Assembly: GCA_900708905.1 (NCBI GenBank)
Contig: CAADRB010000031.1
Location: forward strand, 414,051 to 478,050
Length of the DNA stretch: 64,000 bases
DNA from: Hymenolepis diminuta
Lineage: Eukaryota; Platyhelminthes; Cestoda; Cyclophyllidea; Hymenolepididae
Direction: 5' to 3'
A model generated the notes under the pieces. It had not been told where the DNA came from and made no database searches. It saw nothing but the letters and a program-made list of their open reading frames with translations. Shown piece after piece: positions 1 through 11,333 of the stretch; positions within the stretch are counted from its first letter, which is position 1; each line of letters opens with the position of its first letter. Position numbers and translations under genes: made by a program.

Positions 1-3000
1 TGTTTTGCTTCAAGATGGAAATTACCTAATTTCACCTTCTCTTTGGTAAAGGTTAGGCTCTCAGTTCCAATCTTGATTAAAAGGACTGAATATGACATGC
101 GATCATAATAGCGCTGTGTATTATATCCGTTCTTGGTGTTGGACTATCATTTGATTAAGTTAATATACCGGTTGACAAGGCTTGACTAATGTCATACTAT
201 TTTCCGCTGTTAAATAGTTGATTGTAAAAACAGATATTTTCTCTTCCCAGGTGAGAATTCATAAAATTTAGTAAAATAAGTTTATTTTTTGGAGATTGGG
301 TTATGCAAATATTTTTTTTCTTGAAAGCATGCAGTATGTATGCATATATATGCAAAGGCGTATATAGTCTATTACACTTTCGTTATAATCAAGTCATCCT
401 TGAATTTCAAATTTTTTGTCTTCATCTCATCTTCTCAGATATCAAGCAAATTCGCGATGTTATGCTGAACTATATCGGCCAGGATATGTCAAGATATTAT
501 TTATATTAAATTTGATCGTCAAAAATTAAAATTGTGAAAACATCATATTATTTTGAGACCAGGGACTACCTAGTATTGATTTTGTTTGAATTTTCTGTAA
601 CTAAATACAGATCTTTACAAATTTGCAATTTTGAGAAAGGCTGAAAATTTGTAAAATACTAAATTAATCCAATTGGTGATCAAGTAAATGTTGTGTTGCG
701 ATGTGAGCTGGGGTCATAAAGAAGGAATAAGTCAAGTTGTTCATATTGCTAGAAAAGGTCGGAAGTGGCGAGAAAAACCACTTCAGTTTGAAAGGGTTCT
801 GGAAAAACACTTAATTTATTGATATAATACTAAGTTTATTTGTAAATGTTTCTTCGCGTAGCATCAATCATGTTCAGACTTCGATGAATCTGTGTGATGA
901 CTGACCATTGTGTGAGTCCCTTTGTCCGCACCCAAGTCGTCTATGTGTGATGCTGTTATTGAGGTTGGTTAATTTATTGCAGCGAATCATCAGCCGTTAA
1001 ATTACCTCTGCTATCTTTTGCAATTTTAAAATAAAGTCCCAGCATTAGTAAAATTCTATCGAATTTAATTTTATATTCAGATTTGTCTTAATAGTTGTCG
1101 CGAAATTCAATTTTCAGAATTTTCAGAACTCAGCCTAGATTTTTGAGCTAAAGCATGTTTACTATTAATAAGGATCAGTTGATTGATTTGGAAATTTCAC
1201 AATGCTCATCACAGGTTTTTATTTTATTTGTAAAAAGACATTCGGATTCAAACTAGCAATGAGTAAATCGCAGCACTGCAAAGCAATCAGTGTTTCAGGT
1301 ACTCTTATTCATTTTTTATCAATAAAAATATCATTTTTTTGTGATCTTTGCACAAGCAGCCAGTTCAGATCTGGACAAATTGGACCAAGTCACAATGTAC
1401 TATTGAATGTCTCATATCTTCCTTTAAAAATCATTTTTGAACTAAACATAACATTATTACTTTATATTTATTTTCGAATAATTAACAAGGATGAATTGGG
1501 AAATCATTATTATTACCCATGACAAGTAAAATGTACAAGTAGAAAACATCCAAATACCAAGAATAGTTAGTTAGCCTAATAGAGGAAGAAAGGGGGAGAG
1601 TTGGTTAGAAGGTAGACTTTAGAGGAATGACCTCAGACCACTTTGAGTAAGAGTCGACCACAAAGAGGTTGATACTTAAACGTTCACGCCATTTACCTGT
1701 TGAACGGATACCTTAAAGGAATGAGGAAATCGCTCCTACTCCTTATCTTTTAAAAAAATAGCGTCAAACGTGGTTGTTAAGAAGTCTGATGTCCTCTCAG
1801 GATGAACATCATTAGGTTGACATTATTCTCTGTCTTGACCTATTAATGAAATACTCTTTTTTTCACCTACGCCATAACTTCCGAAATAGCTCCAGAGCCC
1901 ACTATGAAGACGAGATTTGCGGAAATGCACTTATAGGTCACTCAAGAACACATTGTAATAAACATAAACGTATAAATACAAACATTTTAAAGATAAATTG
2001 AATCAACTTATATTTAATGAGTAATTTAGTTTTGTGAGCTAACCAGATTCATTTTTCCTAAAGGAATACTATTTTCTACCGTTGAATTTTTCCATCTCAA
2101 GTATCATTACTGATTATATTGCACAGATATTTTATTTTTAATCTGCAGTATTTTTAAGCTGTCATTTTATTTGTGTTATTCATGCAAAAAGTTGACTCAT
2201 GTTATGATTTACAGTTTTGTTTTAATCAGCCATTACAAATTAATATCGCTCATACATTTAATTATATGGAATATCAATTTTTGTAAATAGAATGCAAGAG
2301 AATAACATTAGTTCGGTTTCAATCTTCCCTTTTGTTTTTTTACAGTGGAACAATAATTTAAAAACGATTCCTTTGATCTATTAAACATATACATATATGT
2401 ATGTTATAATTTTTATCTTGCCTTGGGTTATAACATTAAGAAGATTAAAACACGGATAACTTATTAATATGTTAATTTTAATAGCTGATTTTTTAAGAAA
2501 AATTTGAAATTTTAACAATTAATTTCAAATTTGTCCCAAATAGATTTCTTAGTAATGTAATTTCTCATGTTCTGATTTTTGTAAACACTTAACTTAAACA
2601 ATGCATAATAAGGTAAATATTAGGGATATCCAGCTGTGAGAATGCAACGGTCAGCGCACTTAACTGATAAAAAAATAAGGAATACTTTGACGGATGACAG
2701 ATGCCAGATTATGCAACGCTTATTTATTCACTGCAAAAATAGGACTAATTTTAGAGTTTCAATGAAACTGTAAAGTAAAAACTTTTGAACAATGATGTAA
2801 TGTTCTTCAAAATTGCTGAAACGTTTCTTAGCATTAGAATTGTGATGCAGCGGTTATTCCATATGTTCACTGCCCCAAGGTTCACATTAAGTTAGCGAAA
2901 TGGCCAGGTGGCTATTAAATTCACATGGTAGTACCCCTCTGGCCAAGACGAGTGCTGGAAATCGTTTCGTAAATGGGCTCAGCAGATGATATTATTAACT

Positions 3001-4786
3001 CGATATTAAGAAACATAAATTTTCGATTTCGGTCAAACAAAATTCAGTGGCAGTTATTTTATTTAAATATTGTAACCATTTCGCCGATGGAATATACGAA
3101 ATTTTTAGAACTCCGATATGAGATGTGTCTAGATGTATTTTAGGAGAAAAATATTTTTTATTAAATTTTCTTTCTAAAGTTTTTCCTGAATGACAAAATT
3201 CCAAAATTTGCAACATGAATGAGGATTATAATTAAATCATACGTAAAAAATATCACGAGATTTTTTTATTACGAGACAGCATCTGAATTTGTGGAAGAGC
3301 AGCATGGTCCAATAAGAGATAAAAGGAGGATCGAAATGGAGTATAGAACGAAATATGACAATAATAAGTAACAATTATTTTCAGATTTAGAACCGATTTT
3401 GTACAAATATTATTTTCCTACGACAAGTTTGTTATCTTAATTCGCTGTACCGCTTAATACAATGTTAAAATGCTTTACTTTGTTTTATGTATTATTTAAT
3501 CCTATTGAGTTGCTCACGACATCAAATAACTCTGTGTTATCATAACTCAGATAATTATATAAGTTTTAAAATTTCCAATCAAGAAATTAATGTCTCCTAA
3601 TTGTTCTTCTTTCACTTCTCAAAAGATTGAGGTTTTAAGTCATGAACAAGTTAATCATTTAACAGGTTTTCTCTATTCGCAGTTATGAATTTTAAGTTAG
3701 AATCTTTCTCACAACTAATGTATCAAGGACCGTGGATGAAAACGAGACTAACAACGTCTTAGTTTATATCTTCTCAGATTTATTTAAATAACTTAATTTA
3801 ATATTTAATTTTTCTTAATATCAAGGCTATCTATCATTATTAAAATCAATAATTAATTACTGACGTCCTAAATTAATTATACCTTGTAAAAAAGTTTTTA
3901 TAATTAAGTTACGCTAAAAAATTATTTTATAAAACCTTGTGTATTTATATAAGGTATAACATGATCAAAGTCTAAGTTCATATTAACCAAAAATGATTAG
4001 CTGATGTTCATATTATGAAAACGACTTGGATACAAAGACACAAAGCCTTAAAAATTATAGTTACCAAATAGAAGGTGAGAGAAAATATGCCTCCTTGAAA
4101 AGCAAGAATATCCCTAAAGCTTGAATTCCATTTATGTCACTTTGTTTTTGGACTCTCAGGATACCTGAGAGGTTTATTTCTAATGGGGAATAATTTGCAA
4201 GTTAGTTGTGAGCAGTTGTTTTGCTTTTTATAAACTGACATTCGCATTCCCTTGGGGCTTCATGATCACATATTTCACAATCCAGATCTAAGTTGTCTGA
4301 TGCCAGAAGAAAGCCAATACCGGAAATTGGGTGTGTTCAGATATGGGTGGTTACATCACTATCATCTTTATTTCAGTAAAAATTTTAATCGGTACAAGCA
4401 AAAGTAATTTATATTTCGAAAGGCCTCCGACAAATTGGACCTTATTAATCTTATGAGAATTTGTCAGTCATTGAGTTTAAATATCGATATCGGCGCATTT
4501 TCAGACAAAAATTTGCCCCTTAGGTAAAATGTCGCTCAGGTTTAGTAAATGATAGCATACAATGACTGCTTTAAATTCAACAATCAGAGATGAGATGTTT
4601 CCTCGAGGGAAAGAAATATTTCATTTGACATAGAAATTCCCCATTAACTGATTATAGTAAGCAAAAAAGACACGTAGCTTGACTGTATACATATATAGAA
4701 TATATCTGAATCATTATGTATGTGAACAAAATATAACACATTAATTGGAGAGCTCGAGAAGAAAGAAGTGGGAGTCACTTAACTGT
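1..4786. other. Intergenic DNA, no supported gene
   Basis: AT-rich sequence with scattered short ORFs. The longest (1202-1522, plus, 106 codons) has no recognisable domain and skewed composition, so I do not call it. A 73-codon minus-strand ORF at 2995-3216 could be a terminal exon, but no splice-linked partner was found. A 45-codon plus ORF near 688-822 reads like protein but stands alone. Confidence 0.4.
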
Positions 4787-5188
4787 TCAAGTGAAAGCGG
4801 TGATAAGATCGAAGAGAAGAATTGCTGCAAGGGCTGTAGTCAAAGACATACCGATAGTCGCGATAAATGGACCCCACACTGAACCTTTATCGTAGTAATA
4901 GAAGACCCCAGCCATCGCTATTATAGCTGCTATTACAGCAAACACTGTTGAGGTAATTTCTGCCCAAGTTTCATCCATAACCAAAACAAGAATCAAGAAT
5001 ATTCCACAAATAAAGATAAGAAGACCAGCGGTTAATATCAGGGCACCAGTTGTTTCATATATTTTATTTCTTATGCATCTTTCACTCAAAGGACTTCCAC
5101 CACACGGCCAACTGTGATATCCGACTGCCAAGAAGAAGAGCAATGCTGATAACAGAGCAATAACAATGTAACCTATTCTACGATCCAT
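4787..5188 (-). CDS. Short four-TM claudin-like membrane protein, copy 1
   Basis: Single-exon gene for a 133-residue protein with four hydrophobic segments (about residues 5-24, 47-70, 78-98, 105-131). The first extracellular loop holds Trp27, Cys29 and Cys38 in a W-x-C-G-G-x6-C arrangement. The topology, and a Trp plus Cys pair in loop 1, recall claudin/PMP22-type proteins, but those are usually about 160-230 residues, so this is a shortened or separate family. A MDE-TWA motif lies just before TM3 and a W-x-PF-x2-T motif before TM4. Both recur in the two paralogues near 15.5 and 17 kb. Start is the first Met directly before TM1. Likely a plasma-membrane protein; barrier or surface roles are inference only. 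An AG lies a few bases upstream of the ATG. Confidence 0.8.
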   Translation of the reverse strand: MDRRIGYIVIALLSALLFFLAVGYHSWPCGGSPLSERCIRNKIYETTGALILTAGLLIFICGIFLILVLVMDETWAEITSTVFAVIAAIIAMAGVFYYYDKGSVWGPFIATIGMSLTTALAAILLFDLITAFT

Positions 5189-6026
5189 TACTATTTCGAC
5201 GCTTTGTAGGTAAGTTGAAAGTTAGGGTCCTAAACCCCTTATTAATAGAGAGGTTTTGGTTGATTGACATAAACAGATACCTGAATTGAGCCAATAATTT
5301 AACTCCACAATCCCTACTGGTTAGATTCAATTACTAAAGATCTTTTTATGAAAAAATAATTTGATTACGGATTTTTCAAAATTAAATGGCAATCTTATTA
5401 TTTTCGTGAGACTAAAAAATGTATCAGATTGACGCTCTCTGAAATATTTATTTTTAATGAAGAAATGCAAATGAATGCATTTATTTAAGTTTTGGGTTTA
5501 CACGCTGTTATAAACCTCAGTAGTGCTTTATTCGAATTCTGTTGGCAGAAAACACCAAGCTATTTACACTAAAGAATACCAATGCAACATTGAATAACAA
5601 ATGAGCCAAAAGAAAATGTTAATGAAAAAAGTGCCAGATTAAACAGATTTTATTAAATATACTTTTTGTAATACACTAATTAAGACGGAAAATAAGGACA
5701 ACATTAGGCATAAGGGTGAATGGAAACTGCACTCCCTGAGTTAAATACGACTACCTTTTAGAATGTTCTAGTTAAACTTAACTCGTCATGTGCTTTCTTC
5801 GGTTTTCGTTTACAATAATTTTTTCTCGCATATCATTAACTATTGGTCAAAATTTGAACATAGTTTACTCTAATCCTCAGTGTTTTTTGCTGATAATCTA
5901 ATTTAATAAATTCTCCAAAACGAGTGATCTTCGAATTGGGCGGTAATGAAATAGTAGATGTGGGACTGTGTAATTGACATTAGCGACTATAGGGTTTTAG
6001 TTGGCTGCTTAGCAGTCCCATTAGTA
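5189..6026. other. Intergenic DNA before mariner
   Basis: AT-rich spacer between the first claudin-like gene and the mariner insertion. No coding, RNA or repeat signal was recognised. The TA at 6025-6026 is the left target-site copy of the mariner. Confidence 0.5.
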
Positions 6027-7316
6027 TCAGGTTGTAACAGAAGTTCTGTGCAATTTTTGAACTGTGTGTTTAAGGCACGATTTCTTCAATTCACCTTGTT
6101 ACCTTGCTTATCTAAGTAACTAGTAAATATCATTCCTTCTTCCAGATTGTGTGATAATTATTCATATTAATAACTATTTCTAGGCCTAATGTATACTCCA
6201 AATAAAGAGCATATGAGGCATATTTACTCTTTGAATTTCATAAAGGAAACACGGCAAGCTCAGCAGCAAAAAACACCCAAACACACTTAAGGAAATGAGG
6301 TTGTGAATGAAAAGACCTGCAGAAGGTGATTTTCTGCAGGTGATTTCAAAAAGGATGACTTCAGCCTGAAAGACGAGAGACGAACCGAGAGCAGGATGCT
6401 TAAAAACTCTATTCTAAGCTATTGCAAATTGCCATTGATGAAAATTCAACTTGCACTACTAAAGAGAGAACTTAGCAAAACCTTAAACGTAAGCCGTCAT
6501 ATAACCATATATAGGGAAATGAGAAGACTTAGATGGGAAAGTGTCAAAGGGTGGGAAATGGGTACCACACAGGAAATGAGATTTGTCAAAAATCAGCAAG
6601 TAACAACGTGTGACCTGTTGTGTTTCACTGCGTTCTCGTGAAATTCAGGCACCTCTTTTAGATCGAATCATAACTGACAGCAACAAGAAGTGGTGGATCC
6701 TCTGCAACAATGTTAAGCGTAAAAGACAGTGGCTAAGTCGTGGCCTAATGCCAATTCCACAACCGAGAAGTGGACTGCACCCTGTAAAAATTCTGTTGTG
6801 CGTATGGTGGAATTTGAAGAAACTTGTTTATTATGAACTAATGGGTGACAATCAAACAATAACATCTGAAGTTTACTGTCTGCACCTAGTTCGTTTAAAA
6901 TCAGTTTTACAGGAAAAACGGCCTTCTTCGATCCATCAAAAAGGAGTGATCCTGCACCATGACAATGCACCATGACCCCACACTTCAAGAGCGACCAAAA
7001 ATTTGGCTGGGAAGTCAAGCATCACTCACCATATTCTATTAATCCTGCACCAACCGATTTTTACCTTTTCAGGAACTTACAGAATCATTTAATGGGACAG
7101 GGGTTTACTTCAAGAGAAGAGGTCGAAATGAAGCTAGTTTCTTTTTTTCAGTCCGAACTAAATTCTATGAAGAAAGAATCAGAAAGCTTATGGCAAGATG
7201 GAAAGATGTAATTAATAAAAATGGTGACTATGTTGAACACTAAATAAATGTATTTTTGACAAGATGTTCACTTTAATTCAAATTTAAAAATGGACAGTAC
7301 TTCTGTTACAAGGTGA
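6027..7316 (+). mobile_element. Mariner transposon 1 (Hsmar1-like), dead
   Basis: 1,290-bp DNA transposon. The terminal inverted repeats at 6027-6058 and 7286-7316 both read TCA-x2-TTGTAACAGAAGT from the outside and match at about 27 of 31 aligned positions. Each end abuts a TA dinucleotide (6025-6026 and 7317-7318), the target-site duplication expected for Tc1/mariner elements. The interior encodes a broken transposase in plus orientation. Left of about 6.4 kb the translation contains a GDF..FSLKDERR stretch like the GDFSLEDE-R region of Hsmar1-type transposases. Confidence 0.9.
6200..7243 (+). pseudogene. Mariner transposase remnant
   Basis: Fragments of a DD34D transposase (normally about 345 residues) lie in several frames. 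6396-6560 holds the helix-turn-helix part (LNVS..TIYREMRRL), 6610-6975 the first half of the catalytic core (NVKRKRQWLS, LHPVK-LLCVWW, ILHHDNAP) and 6972-7243 the rest (GWEV, a P-TDFYLFRNLQN motif, RWKDVINKNGDYVEH). The second catalytic Asp is at 6961-6963 and the third at 7056-7058. The region normally carrying the first Asp (T-G/C-DEKW) reads ITDSNKKWW and looks altered. A stop directly after HHDNAP and frame changes show that no intact protein can be made. Confidence 0.85.
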
Positions 7317-10300
7317 TAGAAAGAAATGATTTTTCGCATATTCTTCGCTCAGAAATACGAGTTTGGATGTGTCAAGTTTGTCTTTTACCTAGCATAACAG
7401 TTATAAGTAGTTTACCACATTAAGTAGTTACCTAATTCCTCGAGAATTATCTACTCAGCGATATGTGAAATCAGGACAAATTATGAAATTTGGCTTGAAA
7501 AATGGGATCTACCCATTAAGTGAATACCGTGCAATCCTATTTCTAAAACAAACAAAGACTCCTTTGGAGACATCTCTCGTGCACCCAAGTCGCAAAATAG
7601 CCATAACTACAACTTATCCTGATCTAACAGAGTTATTTTGAAGATGATTATAGTGTTTTTCTTTCTAGTAAGATGTTTACTTAATTTACTAAAGACTATT
7701 TAGGTGAAATAAAGTCTGTCTATATGAATAACGGTTGATATTGTGTTTTGTCTGTCAAGAGGTATAGAGCAGTGGGTCCCCGCATTCTGATAAGAATGTC
7801 AGACTGATTACCAATTATGAATTGCTCGTCTTAACACAAAAACTTAATTTTGTGTCTTTCTGGAATCCTGGTCGTGACTTCAGATAAGAAATTTAGTTTA
7901 AAAGATCTATAAGACTCCAGAGAGAACACGTCTTGTCAAATTCACTCATCTTACTCACCACAAAGGCAAAATTTTGAGGAAGTATCTTCATGTCATAAAG
8001 GATGCTTGTTAAGTAATCTAACACTGAAAACCCGTATCCCACACGCCGGCTGTTTAGCAAACTAAAATCAACGGGTGTACGCCTTCAATCAGTTGGGACA
8101 ATATTAAACCTTCGGCTTTTTAACCTTAATATAAATTGTCTTTTATTTCTTTAATACTAATATCCTCATTAATCGTCTGTCATTTGGTTTTTCGTAAGGT
8201 AAGTCTCTTTCACGCTGTTGTCTACTGGGAAGTCTTCAGCTATAATCCATGTACTCATTAGCTATCGATAGGCCACAACTGATTCAGACCCAGAGAGAGA
8301 TATGAGGGTAACGAAGTTGCTCCAAAATGCTTAATTCATTCAACAAATTCCATAAATAGTACGTGGTCTAAGTATGTTAGAAATAGGCTCTCAATCTAGC
8401 TGAACCAGTAGGGACTACGCAGACCCACACGCAGAGTGATCAATCAGTCATCTTTGCGGTTGTCGCTGGAGGAGGTATGTGATCATAGAGATCAGATATC
8501 CCCTTTCTCTCACTCTTTTTCCTCTTTATTGTTCTTGGCCTTTATATCCTTTTCTCAAACATTTCATAAATTTTATAGCAACTCATATTTACCTGCTTTA
8601 ACTAAATAGTGTGTCTTAAGAATAAATGTGTATACCACTCTAGCTATAACATGAACATAAGTCGTCTTAATATTGCTGCGGTTTGGAAACCAAAACACCT
8701 CCTAACCAACAATATTTTCGTCCCAAGTAACTGTTAAAGTGCAAACTGATAAGGATGAACAACTGAGAAATAATCCGAGGCAGTTACTTACAAAACAAGA
8801 CAAAACAACACCTTCGTGTTTCCAATAAACCTCAGTATCATATTTGCTTCTCACTCTTGAAAACCCTAAATCCCTCGCTATCCATCTTCTTGTGTCATTT
8901 TTGTGACCGCATTATAAATTGATAGTCAAAAGCACTTACTGAAACATTTTCACTCACATATTTAGTTTAAATCATATTCATTCTGAAGAGAGCTTCTATG
9001 TTAAGAACATTATTATCACTTTCATTTACCTACTGCAAAAATATGTAAATAAGTTACGTTGGCATGATCAATTACCCAATTAATTTTTTCGATAAACAAG
9101 CTTTAAATATTCCGGGCATCCTGTGAATCAGATGATAAAATAGAAATTTTGATTTATGGAACAATAAAGTATTAGACAATAAACTACGCTTCTCATGAGA
9201 AAATAGGTAAAGACACGCACCCATATTTCAAGTGAAATGAGGCTATTGGGGTTCTGATTTCAGTATCCACTTCTATTACACTCCATCCCTTTGTATTTCT
9301 TATTGTACTATTCCGATATTCATCGGATTCAGCTATTTAGCATTGATGAAAATTTGCAAACGTTCTTTGGCTCTAACGAATGCATTAATAATGCTATCTG
9401 ATTCCCCATTATAGAGTTATAAAACATTTGTTTTCGATTAATCTCCTAACCAGAAGGCTAACCTGTTTTCATCCCGGCATTTAAATCTTGAAGCTTTATA
9501 ATCGATAATTGCTGAAGATAAAAAGCCGAATGCAAACTTTCTTATCTAAGCCAAATAAGGAATATTATGGGAAATATTATGAAGAGTGAACCACATCGTT
9601 TAATATCATCGGAATGACAGTTAATTTTGATTTCGCTAAAATTTTTCAACCTATTCCTTTAATGTGATAAAAATCCGCATTAATTAACAATTATTTTGTT
9701 AGTTCCGAAACAACTACTAATCGAATATATTTGCCTTCGGGAATTGATTGACGCTCGGCACAGTGACAGATTCGTAATCTAAATCCTTTCAAACGATAAT
9801 TGATACAAATGATTTGAAAAGAGGTCAAGACAATTATGAAAGTTGATTTGGCAAGATAAATTTCAAGTTATCGGACCAACTGGAATCATCGGTGTGTTGA
9901 CATTTGATGTAATAATTGTGAAGTAATGCAATTTATTCGATTTGCTATTTTTTGTTGTATTTGGATTAGAAAATAGTATTCAAGAGACTTTCTTGTCTGG
10001 GTTACCAACAAAAATGAAGCCAACTGATTAAATGCTCATGTATGAATGTATAAAACGGAATAAGTTGTTTTTAGAGGAACAAATGGAACTGGGATCGCAT
10101 GATATTTTTTAAACTGTTGAAAACCACATAACCTCCTCCACAAAAATAAAGATTATATACTCAGTGTAGAAACTGGAGATTTGCTTACTTTAGTGAGAGT
10201 AACTGATCAAATAAACTTAGATGAAAAATTGACGACATCACACTGCTTTCGCTATGATCACATACCATCTTTGCTATACTAAAACATTAAATCTGTTTCT

Positions 10301-10925
10301 GAGTCATTTGACACTCTGTCATATACATATTTTCCTTTATTTGATCCACACTTAACTGAATACATTAAATTCAGCCACCTTAATTGTAAATTTTCTTAAT
10401 TTTTACAGATATCGATGAGTCTCACTTTGTCACTCATCGCATATTCAGCAGTCCCTCTAATTGGCACGTTTTTTATTCCTGTCTTAAATTTACGACATAA
10501 TGTCCAAGACCTTCGGCTAATGAGTTGGCTCTCAAACAATCCTTAAAAAGATCCGACCAATTTGCACATTCAATAAATCTTTAAAAAATAAACTTTGTAC
10601 ATATTAGGTTAAGTTACTTAGTAGCCCAGGACTGGCTTTTATTCCAAGCTTAACCTCTCGGTCGATATCTCAGTAGAGCTAATAGTTAAACACGACAGTG
10701 TATGTAAGTTTAAAAGTAATTATAAAAACAAAAAAGTCACCGATTCACAATATTATACTTTAACATAATTTATAAAAGACTCTGCTGCCAAATTTTTTCA
10801 CGTTGCTACTAACTTGGCTTATCTAAATGACCTTATTTGTAAAAGTGAATTTCCATACAGATACTCGAAACACCAGGTTGCCGGAATCACGTAGCTGGTA
10901 AATAAATCACAATGCAAATTCATAA
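7317..10925. other. Intergenic DNA with one possible exon
   Basis: Mostly featureless AT-rich DNA. At about 8387-8474 (plus) a short open frame follows an AG and ends at a strong donor (G|GTATGT). It encodes a polar stretch followed by the hydrophobic SVIFAVVAGG, as at the start of a transmembrane segment. No partner exon could be joined, so it is noted only as a candidate. Confidence 0.3.
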
Positions 10926-11326
10926 TTAAGTTGAAAGAATGGCAGGGCGTTTAAATAGCTTATTCATGTATTCTTTAATGTCACCAACGTCAAATAAATT
11001 TTTTACTAGATGTAAACGGTTAACGTTCACATCTGCCAAGTTGGAAGTCACAATATTGATGCTCGCCTTTGCGCAGTCCATCGCTTCTGGATAATTCTGG
11101 TCAACAAGAACAGTAGAATGATACGATTTTCTCCTAGGAGTGGCTCTGGGATGGCTTCCCCAAATCCGAATCAAACGTTCTCAAAAATCTGCCAAGTTGA
11201 TTGTGAAGTCTATTAGAGAATTATTCAACTTTTCTATCAGTTGGCTTAATTTAGTCCAAACGGTGTTAATAAACTTTGATACGTCGATAGCTGTCTCAAA
11301 GTCCCTGCATAATGGGGTTCGTTTTC
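10926..11326 (-). CDS. 3' part of a possible SRA1-like gene (two exons)
   Basis: Last exon 10926-11133 and previous exon 11230 to about 11326 join across a 96-bp GT..AG intron (11134-11229) in matching phase. Together they encode about 100 residues to the stop codon. The order W-TKLSQLIEK, then NYPEAMDCAKASI, then a spaced V...L..VKNLF resembles the helical domain of steroid receptor RNA activator protein (SRA1) and the related Sec31 C-terminus, where W-KLS, Y/W-x2-A, S-L and W-x4-VK-LI occur at similar spacing. That match is by eye and weak. If the intron is ignored, the same frame contains a TGA, so a pseudogene is the alternative. Upstream exons were not found. Confidence 0.4.
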
Positions 11327-11333
11327 CTGCATT

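Noticed and set aside
1202..1522. 106-codon plus-strand ORF
   Set aside because: No domain, hydrophobic AT-driven composition, no splice partner. Likely chance in AT-rich DNA.
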